From: Polyangia bacterium
Lineage (GTDB): Bacteria; Myxococcota_A; Polyangia; Nannocystales; Nannocystaceae
Reading direction: 5' to 3'
DNA length: 64,000 nucleotides
NCBI GenBank assembly: GCA_030429545.1
Contig: JAUIFF010000006.1
Location: forward strand, 1 to 64,000
A program made the translations under genes and the position numbers. Below, piece by piece: positions 1-6,669 of the stretch. Numbering within the stretch: position 1 is the first letter of the stretch; each line of letters starts with the position of its first letter. The notes under the pieces are model-generated. The model ran no database searches. It was not told where the DNA came from and saw only the letters and a program-made list of their open reading frames with translations.

Positions 1-34
1 TGGCGACACGCCTCGCCAGCATACCGCCAAAACT

Positions 35-109
35 GGGGCGTTGGTGTAGTCCGGTCAGCACAGTTGCTTGTCAAGCAAAAGGTCGCGGGTTCAAATCCCG
101 TACGCCCCG
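35..109 (+). tRNA. tRNA-Asp(GTC)
   Basis: Cloverleaf with acceptor GGGCGT-type 7-bp stem closing on ACGCCCC, anticodon loop TTGTCAA (GTC) and T-loop TTCAAAT. CCA is not encoded. The outermost anticodon-stem pair is a G-A mismatch in both Asp copies. The upstream 34 bp recur before the second copy. Confidence 0.92.
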
Positions 110-271
110 TGCTTTCTTCCTCTCAAAACTTAAACCCGCAGCACAGTAGTCAGCGTCGGGTCCTGCTACCTCTTCAAACCATCGAGGTTTCCCATGTACA
201 CACATATTTTACATCACGGCACACTCGATAGCCCCGCTGGCGACACGCCTCGCCAGCACACCGCCAAGATT

Positions 272-345
272 GGGGCGTTGGTGTAGTCCGGTAGCACAGT
301 TGCTTGTCAAGCAAAAGGTCGCGGGTTCGAATCCCGTACGCCCCG
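272..345 (+). tRNA. tRNA-Asp(GTC), second copy
   Basis: Same body as the tRNA at 35-109, but with a one-base shorter D-loop (CCGGTAGCA against CCGGTCAGCA) and T-loop TTCGAAT. The acceptor stem pairs fully, the anticodon is GTC and no CCA is encoded. Confidence 0.93.
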
Positions 346-356
346 TGCTGCTTTCT

Positions 357-430
357 CGGCCCGTAGCTCAGCCTGGTAGAGCACACGTCTGATATGCGGG
401 GGGTCGAAGGTTCAAATCCTTCCGGGCCGA
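357..430 (+). tRNA. tRNA-Ile(GAT)
   Basis: Acceptor CGGCCCG pairs with CGGGCCG, discriminator A, anticodon loop CTGATAT (GAT), T-arm GAAGG/CCTTC. The C1-G72 first pair is unusual for an isoleucine tRNA, and the anticodon stem CACGT/GCGGG has one A-G mismatch. It is almost identical to the copy at 548-621, so it arose by local duplication. Confidence 0.85.
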
Positions 431-448
431 TTTCATTTCTAACTTTCT

Positions 449-527
449 CGGTCCGTAGCTCAGTTTGGTGAGAGCACTCGTTAGCCTGATAAGCGAGGGG
501 GCGGAGGTTCAAATCCTTCCAGACCGA
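449..527 (+). pseudogene. Damaged tRNA-Ile(GAT)-like gene
   Basis: Compared with the sibling at 647-720 it carries four extra bases (TAGC) between the 5' half of the anticodon stem (CTCGT) and the CTGATAA loop, which would give an 11-nt loop. The sixth acceptor pair is a C-A mismatch. D-arm, T-arm and discriminator A are intact. It is probably a decaying copy or an unusually spaced tRNA; I cannot tell whether it is charged. Confidence 0.6.
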
Positions 528-547
528 TTTTTGCGCATACATTTTTC

Positions 548-621
548 CGGCCCGTAGCTCAGCCTGGTAGAGCACACGTCTGATATGCGGGGGGTCGAAG
601 GTTCAAATCCTTCCGGGCCGA
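548..621 (+). tRNA. tRNA-Ile(GAT), copy 2
   Basis: The tRNA body is the same as at 357-430: acceptor CGGCCCG/CGGGCCG, loop CTGATAT, T-loop TTCAAAT, no CCA. It keeps the A-G mismatch in the anticodon stem. Confidence 0.85.
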
Positions 622-646
622 TCTTCTCTACAAATCTACAACACAC

Positions 647-720
647 CGGCCTGTAGCTCAGTTGGTGAGAGCACTCGTCTGATAAGCGGGGGGTCGAAGG
701 TTCAAATCCTTCTAGGCCGA
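647..720 (+). tRNA. tRNA-Ile(GAT), copy 3 (divergent)
   Basis: Acceptor CGGCCTG pairs with TAGGCCG, with one G-T pair. Anticodon stem CTCGT/GCGGG encloses CTGATAA, with G-T/T-G wobble but no A-G mismatch. It looks the best folded of the four Ile-type copies and may be the ancestral one. Confidence 0.88.
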
Positions 721-821
721 TTTTCACAAAGAGAACAACAACCATGTCCCATCACGACCACAACCACCGACATTCGCATGTAGATGCACCTACGTCGGAT
801 GTCCCCGAACACCATCCCCAT

Positions 822-894
822 GGTGTGCGTAGCTCAATGGTAGAGCCCCTGGTTGTGATCCAGGTAGTTGCGGGTTCGAGTCCCGTCGCACACC
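822..894 (+). tRNA. tRNA-His(GTG)
   Basis: Acceptor GTGTGCG/CGCACAC, with an additional G at -1 opposite C73, the hallmark of histidine tRNAs. The anticodon loop TTGTGAT reads GTG. An open frame with nine His codons in its first 26 starts at 744 and runs through this tRNA (see findings). Confidence 0.95.
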
Positions 895-1084
895 CTCCAC
901 AAATTTCACCCAACCGTCCCGACTGGTGCGCCCATGTCGGGGTCTGGCGCGAACAAAACGGCGAGTCCGTTTGTATGCGCTGTGGACATACCATCCCGTC
1001 AACCACAGGAACCACGACCATGTACCGCCACACCGACACCGCGATGTTGACCGCCGACTCCGTGCTCGGTGGGCTCAAACGTTA

Positions 1085-1291
1085 GCCCGGGCATCTCGCC
1101 GCGGGCTTGTGAGAAGCGTTCGACAACCTCGAAAACCGAGGCGCACGAACACCCTTGATTTAGATGCATGATCACTGAGATCGAGCGTCGATCGAGCTCT
1201 CACCCACATAGCGAGATACCCGGGCCAGCGGTCCGCGTGTCTTGACAAGGACAACACGGACCACCCGCGGCAGCTGCACCCGAATCGGGTG
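1085..1291 (+). ncRNA. Candidate structured RNA between tRNA-His and the tRNA-Lys array
   Basis: The segment folds on itself. A closing helix pairs 1085-1099 with 1211-1225 (14 of 15 pairs, one C-A mismatch). Inside it, GTGAGA 1109-1114 pairs with TCTCAC 1198-1203, GTTCG 1118-1122 with CGAAC 1146-1150 and CCTCG 1127-1131 with CGAGG 1137-1141, and GATCGA 1179-1184 with TCGATC 1188-1193. Two more hairpins follow, at 1230-1262 and 1277-1291. No known RNA family is recognised. The strand is assumed from the neighbouring tRNAs. Confidence 0.4.
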
Positions 1292-1324
1292 ACGGCAGCG
1301 CGAGCTATGGACGAAGTTTGATCT

Positions 1325-1397
1325 GGGCAGGTAGCTTGAGCGGCCGTTGCGTTCGGCTCTTACCCGAAAGACGGGGGTTCGAATCCCTCCCTGCTCG
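1325..1397 (+). tRNA. tRNA-Lys(CTT), array copy 1
   Basis: Acceptor GGGCAGG/CCTGCTC, discriminator G, anticodon stem TTCGG/CCGAA around CTCTTAC (CTT). The D-arm (GCTTGAGCGG) differs from the GCACAGCTGG of the other CTT copies and pairs less well, so this outermost copy may be drifting. Confidence 0.8.
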
Positions 1398-1431
1398 TTC
1401 CTACCACTTCAACGTGACTTCTTCGACATCT

Positions 1432-1503
1432 GGGCAGGTAGCACAGTGGCTGTTGCATCCGGCTTTTACCCGGAGGACGAGGGTTCGAATCCCTCCCTGC
1501 TCG
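1432..1503 (+). tRNA. tRNA-Lys(TTT), array copy 1
   Basis: Acceptor GGGCAGG/CCTGCTC, anticodon stem closing on loop CTTTTAC (TTT), T-loop TTCGAAT, discriminator G. No CCA is encoded. Confidence 0.92.
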
Positions 1504-1529
1504 TCCCTACAGCATAGCTTTTTACATCT

Positions 1530-1602
1530 GGGCAGGTAGCACAGCTGGCCGTTGCGTTCGGCTCTTACCCGAAAGACGGGGGTTCGAATCCCTCCCTGCT
1601 CG
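1530..1602 (+). tRNA. tRNA-Lys(CTT), array copy 2
   Basis: Acceptor GGGCAGG/CCTGCTC, loop CTCTTAC. The D-arm is of the GCACAGCTGGCCG type shared by the later CTT copies. Confidence 0.92.
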
Positions 1603-1636
1603 TTCCTACCACTTCAACGTGACTTCTTCGACATCT

Positions 1637-1707
1637 GGGCAGGTAGCACAGTGGCTGTTGCATCCGGCTTTACCCGGAGGACGAGGGTTCGAATCCCTCC
1701 CTGCTCG
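1637..1707 (+). pseudogene. tRNA-Lys(TTT) copy with a 6-nt anticodon loop
   Basis: Identical in layout to the copies at 1432-1503 and 1835-1906, except that one T is missing from the anticodon loop: CCGG-CTTTAC-CCGG instead of CCGG-CTTTTAC-CCGG. A six-base loop cannot present a normal anticodon, so this copy is probably dead. It is 71 nt against 72 nt for its siblings. Confidence 0.75.
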
Positions 1708-1733
1708 TCCCTACAGCATAGCTTTTTACATCT

Positions 1734-1806
1734 GGGCAGGTAGCACAGCTGGCTGTTGCGTTCGGCTCTTACCTGAAAGACGGGGGTTCGAATCCCTCCC
1801 TGCTCG
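1734..1806 (+). tRNA. tRNA-Lys(CTT), array copy 3
   Basis: Loop CTCTTAC (CTT). The anticodon stem TTCGG/CTGAA has one G-T pair where the other copies have G-C. Acceptor and T-arm are intact. Confidence 0.9.
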
Positions 1807-1834
1807 TCCCTTTATATGTCCAACCAGACACATA

Positions 1835-1906
1835 TGGCAGGTAGCACAGTGGCTGTTGCATCCGGCTTTTACCCGGAGGACGAGGGTTCGAATCCCTCCC
1901 TGCTCG
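1835..1906 (+). tRNA. tRNA-Lys(TTT), array copy 3, mispaired first base
   Basis: Loop CTTTTAC (TTT). The first base is T where all other copies have G, leaving T1 opposite C72, because the spacer before this copy was replaced by a sequence containing an ATATGT...ACATAT inverted repeat (1814-1836). The rest of the body matches the array consensus. Processing or charging may be impaired. Confidence 0.75.
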
Positions 1907-1932
1907 TCCCTACAGCATGGCTTTTTACATCT

Positions 1933-2005
1933 GGGCAGGTAGCACAGCTGGCTGTTGCGTTCGGCTCTTACCCGAAAGACGGGGGTTCGAATCCCTCCCT
2001 GCTCG
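1933..2005 (+). tRNA. tRNA-Lys(CTT), array copy 4
   Basis: Last copy of the array, loop CTCTTAC (CTT), full acceptor stem, discriminator G, no CCA. Confidence 0.92.
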
Positions 2006-2131
2006 TTCCTTTTGCATTGCTCCTCGACGCACTTCACCTTGATGGTCACCCACAATTTCAACCCGTGCGTCGCCCCAAAGCTAAGGACCATACCTATCCA
2101 CGACCGGCTTCATTTGCCTGGCCCCCTCGTT

Positions 2132-3019
2132 TTACTTTTGGGTCCAGACACCACCGACAAGACGCTCAGACGGCTTGCGGACGGCGTCGCGCACGAGATT
2201 GCCAAACAGCATGTTGCTGAGCAGCGCTGCCATCCCGGCCAGTGCTCCGACCGTACTCACCGCTCCAAACACAGGTGGCCACAGAGCCAGGATTGTGCAG
2301 CCTGTGGTGACGGCTAGGGTTGCACTGCCGAAACCGATGCAGATCGCTGTGCTTCGTTTGGCCCACAACTTCGGGTTGACTGCTGATACAACGATTTGGT
2401 CGCTCGCGCGCTTGGGTGCGAGCACGGTGAGCTGGACTTCACCGTCTTCGGCGGGGGCAACGATCGCGCTGACCCAAACCTGGCCGTGGATGGGCGTTCG
2501 CAGTTGTCGGCGGTAGCCACTCGCTCGCCGGGCTTGGGCCTGCGCGGCCTCAAAGTCGACCTCAGCCGCTCGCACGTCGGCTGCAACCGCGTCCGGCCAG
2601 ACTTCGGTGTGCTCACTCGCGGCCGGCAGCTCGACCTGAATAGGACCGGCTTCGGTAATCACCTCGAGTTTGCCGCCCACGAGTTCGCCACTGTAGTTGC
2701 GGTCGTGAAAGAAGATCTGCCCTTCGCCCGCCGACCGGCCGGTTTGCTCAACCCGATGGTAGGCGACTTCGCCGTGGCGTATGTGTCCATGCAAAAGCAC
2801 CCGGCCGCCACTTCGCAGGTGGGTGTGCCCGCGCCCGAGACCAACACTTGGGCCCATGTTGCGCACGGCTTGGCGACAGGGAGCGACCCGCTTGAAGGCG
2901 ACGACCGCGAGCAGGGTCATGTTGACCCACAAAATCCCGAGGGCAATGATGCCCATAACTTCTAGAATTCCGAGCCCGAAGATGGTTGGAAGGCCAGGTA
3001 GTACATCGGCGAGTATCAT
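2132..3019 (-). CDS. Hypothetical membrane protein
   Basis: 295 residues. An N-terminal hydrophobic stretch at about residues 11-42 and a second hydrophobic region at about 225-275 flank a soluble part of about 180 residues that contains GGRVLLHGHIRHGEVAYHR, a GQIFFHDRNY motif and an Ala/Glu-rich helix. No family is recognised. Its ATG overlaps the stop of the upstream desaturase gene by 4 bp (ATGA), so the two are translationally coupled and it may act in the same membrane-lipid context. The stretch 2006-2131 before its stop holds nothing I can identify. Confidence 0.75.
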   Translation of the reverse strand: MILADVLPGLPTIFGLGILEVMGIIALGILWVNMTLLAVVAFKRVAPCRQAVRNMGPSVGLGRGHTHLRSGGRVLLHGHIRHGEVAYHRVEQTGRSAGEGQIFFHDRNYSGELVGGKLEVITEAGPIQVELPAASEHTEVWPDAVAADVRAAEVDFEAAQAQARRASGYRRQLRTPIHGQVWVSAIVAPAEDGEVQLTVLAPKRASDQIVVSAVNPKLWAKRSTAICIGFGSATLAVTTGCTILALWPPVFGAVSTVGALAGMAALLSNMLFGNLVRDAVRKPSERLVGGVWTQK

Positions 3020-3999
3020 GGCACCACCGCCTCTGCTGCTGCGTCGGCCTCGGCCGCGGCCCGTCGCACATGGCGTGCGGCGAGATCTGTCGTTTCGGCC
3101 ACGTTCTCGGCAGCTGCGACATCGAGGGTTTCGGGGCGACGAAAATTGAGCACGTAGGTGCGAAACAGGTACCAGGCCATGCTCGGCTCATCGAGGCTTG
3201 GGTGGATCCGCGGCACAACTTCGCGGCGGTGGGCCTCGGCGAGTTCCGACCAGTGCATCCCCGCGCGGTTGTGGTGGATGGTGTGGTAGCCGTTGTTGCA
3301 CATGATCCAGTTGAACCACCGCCCGACAAAGTTTCGGGAGTGGTTCCACTCGCTTTCGGTGTCGGTGCGGTCGTGCTGAATCAGGTTGATCCGCAGGATC
3401 CCGCGGGCACCGTAAAGCTGGGGTAAGAACACAAAAAACAGGGCGCCCCAAAAGTCGAACAACATCAACACGCCCAAAATCAGTGCAGATACACCCAAGT
3501 CGGTGTAGTAGCGATAGATAAACCGGCGCTGGCGAGTGTGCTTCATCCAGTGGCCCACACCGGTAAACGTGTTGGGGCCGACGGTGTTGGGAAAGTGGAT
3601 GAGGTTGAGCAGGTTCCAGCGAAACCCGACATGTTCCGGGGCGACCCAATCGGGCTTGCCGTCGTCCTCAAAGTGGTGGTGCACCAGGTTGTGGCCGGGG
3701 ACGTTGGCCGACGCCGGGTAGAAATTGCCGAAGCTGAGGATCACCCGCCACACGGCATTGAGCCGGCGCGAATGGAAAATGCCGCGGTGCATGTGGTTGT
3801 GCAGCACCACCGCGTTTAAAAAGCTCAGCAGGCAGGCGACAAAAAACGTCAGCAGGTTGCGGGTCTCGGGGACGAAATACGTCGCGCCCAAAAAGCACCA
3901 GTAGGTGGCGACGATGCCGATTTGTCGCCACTCGGTCGGGTGCCGAACAAGCCAGGGCTCAGTTTTGCCACTTCCAGGCATCGGCACGCTTTGTAGCAC
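3016..3999 (-). CDS. Fatty acid desaturase family membrane protein
   Basis: 327 residues with the three histidine clusters of the membrane di-iron desaturase superfamily: HNHMH at 67-71, HNLVHHH at 103-109 and HTIHH at 239-243. Hydrophobic segments lie at about 27-65 and 168-195. The family introduces double bonds or hydroxyls into lipid-linked acyl chains or carotenoids using a di-iron centre; the exact substrate cannot be read from sequence. Met1 lies only 3 bp from a divergent ATG at 4003, so the true start may be Met7 (3981). It is followed by the coupled membrane protein at 2132-3019. Confidence 0.88.
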   Translation of the reverse strand: MLQSVPMPGSGKTEPWLVRHPTEWRQIGIVATYWCFLGATYFVPETRNLLTFFVACLLSFLNAVVLHNHMHRGIFHSRRLNAVWRVILSFGNFYPASANVPGHNLVHHHFEDDGKPDWVAPEHVGFRWNLLNLIHFPNTVGPNTFTGVGHWMKHTRQRRFIYRYYTDLGVSALILGVLMLFDFWGALFFVFLPQLYGARGILRINLIQHDRTDTESEWNHSRNFVGRWFNWIMCNNGYHTIHHNRAGMHWSELAEAHRREVVPRIHPSLDEPSMAWYLFRTYVLNFRRPETLDVAAAENVAETTDLAARHVRRAAAEADAAAEAVVP

Positions 4000-4203
4000 T
4001 GTTTGCCGGTCACGCCTCCAACAGCGTGTGATGTGAGCCGGCTCGCAACCGACGCTGCGATCGCGGATGCACAGCGCCCCGCGTCTCTCGACGCTGCGAG
4101 CTGCGCTGTGCTATGGCAGGCCAACCCTGGTGGCGTTTGGCCCCGGGCTGTCCAGTGGGCAGGTTTGCCCATCCACGAGGTTTTTGTGTCGCGCTTGCTC
4201 AAC

Positions 4204-5034
4204 ATGATCCTGACCCAGCCCTCGGTGCAATACCGGCGCAACCCGTTGTTTTACTTTCAGTACGACGGGTGGTTTTTTGCGGTTTTGCTCGGCCTGTTTG
4301 GCGCCCTTTTTGTCTCCGAATCCATGCCGCTTGTCGCCTGGGAGCCGTGGCACATCTGGCTGCTACCGGCGGTGATCTACCTGCACATCCTGGCGAATGT
4401 TTGTATCCACAACTGTTGCCACGGAAACTTTCCGCGCGCGATCAACCGGTTGGTCGGTGAGGTCCTGGGCCTGTTTGTCATCACCCGCTACGCCTCCTGG
4501 GAAATCGTCCACCAGCGCCACCACCGGTACTCGGACGACCCCGAAAAAGACCCCCACTTTGTCTCCTCGACCAACTTCTGGCGGTTTTTGTACAACACGA
4601 TGATGATCAACGTGGAGCGCCAGCTGCAAAACCAGTACTACGACCAGTTTGGCGATACCCCCGAAAATCACCGCCGCGAGATGTGGCGCGCCATCCTTAG
4701 CTTCGGCACCATGCTGCCGCTGGTCGGCTGCTGGTACCTCGTGCTCGGGCCCGAAGCGTTTTGGTACCTGTTTATCCCCGCCAACGCGGTCGGTTGGATT
4801 CACGTTGCCCATTTCAACTGGGCTACCCACAACGCCCACGACCCGAATGGCGACTACAAGCCGGTCAACTTGGACCACGGGTTTTACTGGCTGGGCAACC
4901 GCATCTGGTTTGGCCTGTATATGCATGGAAATCACCACAAGCGGACCAACGTTTTCAACCCTGGCAAAATGGAGCAGGTGATGGCCAAGCGCGCTGCCAA
5001 ACGTGCTGCCGCGGCCGAGGCTCGCCAGGCCTAG
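4204..5034 (+). CDS. Fatty acid desaturase
   Basis: 276 residues from the chosen start. The His boxes are HNCCH (69-73), HQRHH (103-107, followed by RYSDDPEKDPHF) and HGNHH (241-245), as in acyl-lipid/acyl-CoA desaturases. Membrane segments lie at about 24-65, 168-200 and 225-240. The frame stays open upstream to an ATG at 4003, but the extra 67 residues look non-coding and would leave no promoter between divergent genes, so ATG 4204 (or GTG 4186) is preferred. An Ala/Arg/Lys-rich tail ends the protein. It is divergent from the desaturase at 3016-3999, so the two probably share a control region. Confidence 0.88.
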   Translation: MILTQPSVQYRRNPLFYFQYDGWFFAVLLGLFGALFVSESMPLVAWEPWHIWLLPAVIYLHILANVCIHNCCHGNFPRAINRLVGEVLGLFVITRYASWEIVHQRHHRYSDDPEKDPHFVSSTNFWRFLYNTMMINVERQLQNQYYDQFGDTPENHRREMWRAILSFGTMLPLVGCWYLVLGPEAFWYLFIPANAVGWIHVAHFNWATHNAHDPNGDYKPVNLDHGFYWLGNRIWFGLYMHGNHHKRTNVFNPGKMEQVMAKRAAKRAAAAEARQA

Positions 5035-5278
5035 CCAAGCCCGGGCTAGATCTCCGAGGGGAGTGTGCAGGTGCCTGCGCACTCCCTTGGCACTTGGTGT
5101 GCCTGCGAGGTCGACCACACATCAACACGCAGCTCACGAAGCCACCGGTGCGATCGCTGCGACGCGGTGTCTCCAGCCACGTTGTCGGACGCGACTTTCA
5201 CCACGTGCCGGCCCCCACATCATTGGCCCCGCGATTTTCCGTAAACCCGGCTTGTCTGATAGGTTCACAAACCACGTC

Positions 5279-5890
5279 ATGCCCGAGCCTCGCCAGATTC
5301 ACGGTCGCACGATCCACGTGACCGGCAGCGGTCGCCAGTTCAAATCAGACTTCTTAGAGAAGTTCAGCAAGTGCCATGGGTTGGTCCCGCTGTTTGTCTA
5401 TGCACCCCTGGTGTTTTGGCTGCTGTGGCTAAGCGTGCACCGGGGGTTGGCGGCCGACACGATCGCCAGCTACGTCGGCATCGGCATCTTCATTTGGACG
5501 TTTGCCGAGTACTGGCTGCACCGCTTGGTGTTCCACTTCGACAAGATCCCCAAGCTCCACTACTTCTTGCACGGGATTCACCACGACTACCCCAACGACA
5601 AGGGTCGGCTCGTCATGCCGCCGGGAGCGAGTGCCGTGCCTGCTGTGGGGTTTTGGCTACTCGCGCAACTCGTCCTTGGGGATGTGCTCGCGCTCCCGGC
5701 ATTTGCCGGATTTGCGGTTGGCTACCTGTGGTACGACATGACCCACTTTTGGACGCATATCGCCAAGCCCAAAACCCGCTACGGCAGGTTTTTACGCCGG
5801 CACCATATGCTCCATCACTTCAAGACGCCCGATCGGCGATTTGGTGTATCCACACCGATCTGGGACATTGTGTTTGGGACCTTTCGCTAG
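5279..5890 (+). CDS. Fatty acid hydroxylase / sterol desaturase family protein
   Basis: 203 residues. The His-rich motifs HRLVFHFD, HYFLHGIHHDYP, HFWTH and RRHHMLHHF are those of the FA2H/ERG3 di-iron hydroxylase superfamily, with membrane segments at about 37-75 and 115-155. Expected to hydroxylate a fatty acyl chain or modify a sterol or carotenoid. Start ATG 5279 gives the usual family length; the frame is open further upstream without plausible coding content. It is the third membrane di-iron enzyme in a row, suggesting a lipid-tailoring locus. Confidence 0.87.
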   Translation: MPEPRQIHGRTIHVTGSGRQFKSDFLEKFSKCHGLVPLFVYAPLVFWLLWLSVHRGLAADTIASYVGIGIFIWTFAEYWLHRLVFHFDKIPKLHYFLHGIHHDYPNDKGRLVMPPGASAVPAVGFWLLAQLVLGDVLALPAFAGFAVGYLWYDMTHFWTHIAKPKTRYGRFLRRHHMLHHFKTPDRRFGVSTPIWDIVFGTFR

Positions 5891-5909
5891 TCCAGCGACG
5901 GGCGTCGGA

Positions 5910-5975
5910 CTGCGAAGCTGCTACCGTCGGGCTGTGAAGCTGCTACCGTCGGGCTGTGAAGCTGCTACCGTCGGG
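5910..5975. repeat. Three tandem 22-bp repeats between convergent genes
   Basis: Units 5910-5931, 5932-5953 and 5954-5975 share the core GAAGCTGCTACCGTCGGG; the first differs by one base (C for T at position 4). They fill the gap between the stops of the hydroxylase (+) and nitroreductase (-) genes. No dyad strong enough for a terminator is seen. The function is unknown and the copy number is probably variable. Confidence 0.9.
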
Positions 5976-5982
5976 CTGCTCG

Positions 5983-6669
5983 CTAGGGGTTGAACACGGC
6001 AACTTCGTCGAGCGCCTTGCGCCGCAGGTTGGGGACCTGCGCATCGGATGCCGGGTAGCCGATGGGAAACAAAATCACCGGGCGTTCATGGGCCGGGCGC
6101 TTGAGTATCTTGGTCAAAAACCCCATCGGGCTCGGGGTGTGGGTCAGGGTTGAAAGGCCCATGTTGTGGAGCGCAGCGATAAACATGCCGCAGGCAATGC
6201 CCACGCTCTCCCGCACATAAAAGTGCTTGATTTGCTGACCGTCGCGATCGAGACCAAAGCGTTGCTCAAACACCACAACGATCCATGGGACATGTTCCAA
6301 GTAGGGCTTGTTGGCATCGGTGCCCAACGGCCGTAGGGCCTCGCGCCACTCTTCGCTCATCCGCCGGGCATAGGTTTCTCGCTCCTCCGCCTCGGCGGCC
6401 AGGCGGATCTCACGTTTCGTTGTAGGGTCACTGATTGCGACAAAGGTCCACGGCTGGCGATGGGCACCTGAGGGTGCCGTCGATGCGGTACGGATCGCAG
6501 CCTCAACGAGGTCGCGGGGCACCGGGTCGGCACTGAAGTGACGCACGCTGCGACGTTGGTCCATGCGTCGCTCGAACGCCACCGCATCCTCACGCATCTG
6601 TGTGAGTGATTTACGTGGCGGACAGTAGGGGATAAACCCAGGTTCGTTGGGATCAGTAGTCATGCTCAA
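5983..6669 (-). CDS. Nitroreductase family protein (iodotyrosine dehalogenase-like)
   Basis: 228 residues. The FMN-binding signature RRSVRHFSADPVPRDLVEAA lies at about residues 39-58, then APSGAHRQPWTFV at about 65-77, and a C-terminal LRRKALDEV. This arrangement matches the nitroreductase/IYD branch, which uses FMN and NAD(P)H to reduce nitro groups, enones or halogenated aromatics. The start at 6669 lies 17 bp inside the end of the upstream ChaC gene, so both are probably co-transcribed. A second in-frame ATG at 6663 is an alternative start. The substrate is unknown. Confidence 0.87.
   Translation of the reverse strand: MSMTTDPNEPGFIPYCPPRKSLTQMREDAVAFERRMDQRRSVRHFSADPVPRDLVEAAIRTASTAPSGAHRQPWTFVAISDPTTKREIRLAAEAEERETYARRMSEEWREALRPLGTDANKPYLEHVPWIVVVFEQRFGLDRDGQQIKHFYVRESVGIACGMFIAALHNMGLSTLTHTPSPMGFLTKILKRPAHERPVILFPIGYPASDAQVPNLRRKALDEVAVFNP

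Larger units (their letters stand above)
1..345 (+). repeat. Direct duplication of a tRNA-Asp unit (copies 1-109 and 238-345)
   Basis: The 34 bp before the first tRNA-Asp, beginning TGGCGACACGCCTCGCCAGC at base 1, recur almost unchanged at 238, followed by the second tRNA-Asp. The two copies are offset by 237 bp. The spacer between them (110-237) has no gene that I can recognise, but holds a TGTACACACA palindrome at 195-204. The first copy touches the window edge, so the duplication may extend further left. Confidence 0.8.
1325..2005 (+). repeat. Tandem tRNA-Lys array, ~205-bp unit, 3.5 copies
   Basis: The unit is tRNA-Lys(CTT), spacer, tRNA-Lys(TTT), spacer. CTT copies start at 1325, 1530, 1734 and 1933, giving periods of 205, 204 and 199 bp. 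The TTT copies start at 1432, 1637 and 1835. Spacers repeat too: one contains CTTCAACGTGACTTCTTCGA, the other TACAGCATAGCTTTTTACAT. The array therefore grew by unequal recombination of a two-gene unit. Confidence 0.9.

Noticed and set aside
174-745. Minus-strand open frames with repeated GPEGFEPSTPRISDV-like peptides
   Set aside because: They are antisense readings of tandem tRNA genes, a well-known source of false proteins; no coding signal beyond the tRNA repeats.
1325-2005. CRISPR-like regular repeat spacing
   Set aside because: The repeats are whole tRNA genes of 72-73 bp with conserved spacers, not short repeats with unique spacers; no cas genes are present.
1325-2091. Plus- and minus-strand frames with repeated RRTRVRIPPCSS-like and GIRTPVFRVRA-like peptides
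   Set aside because: Produced by translating the tRNA-Lys array in several frames.
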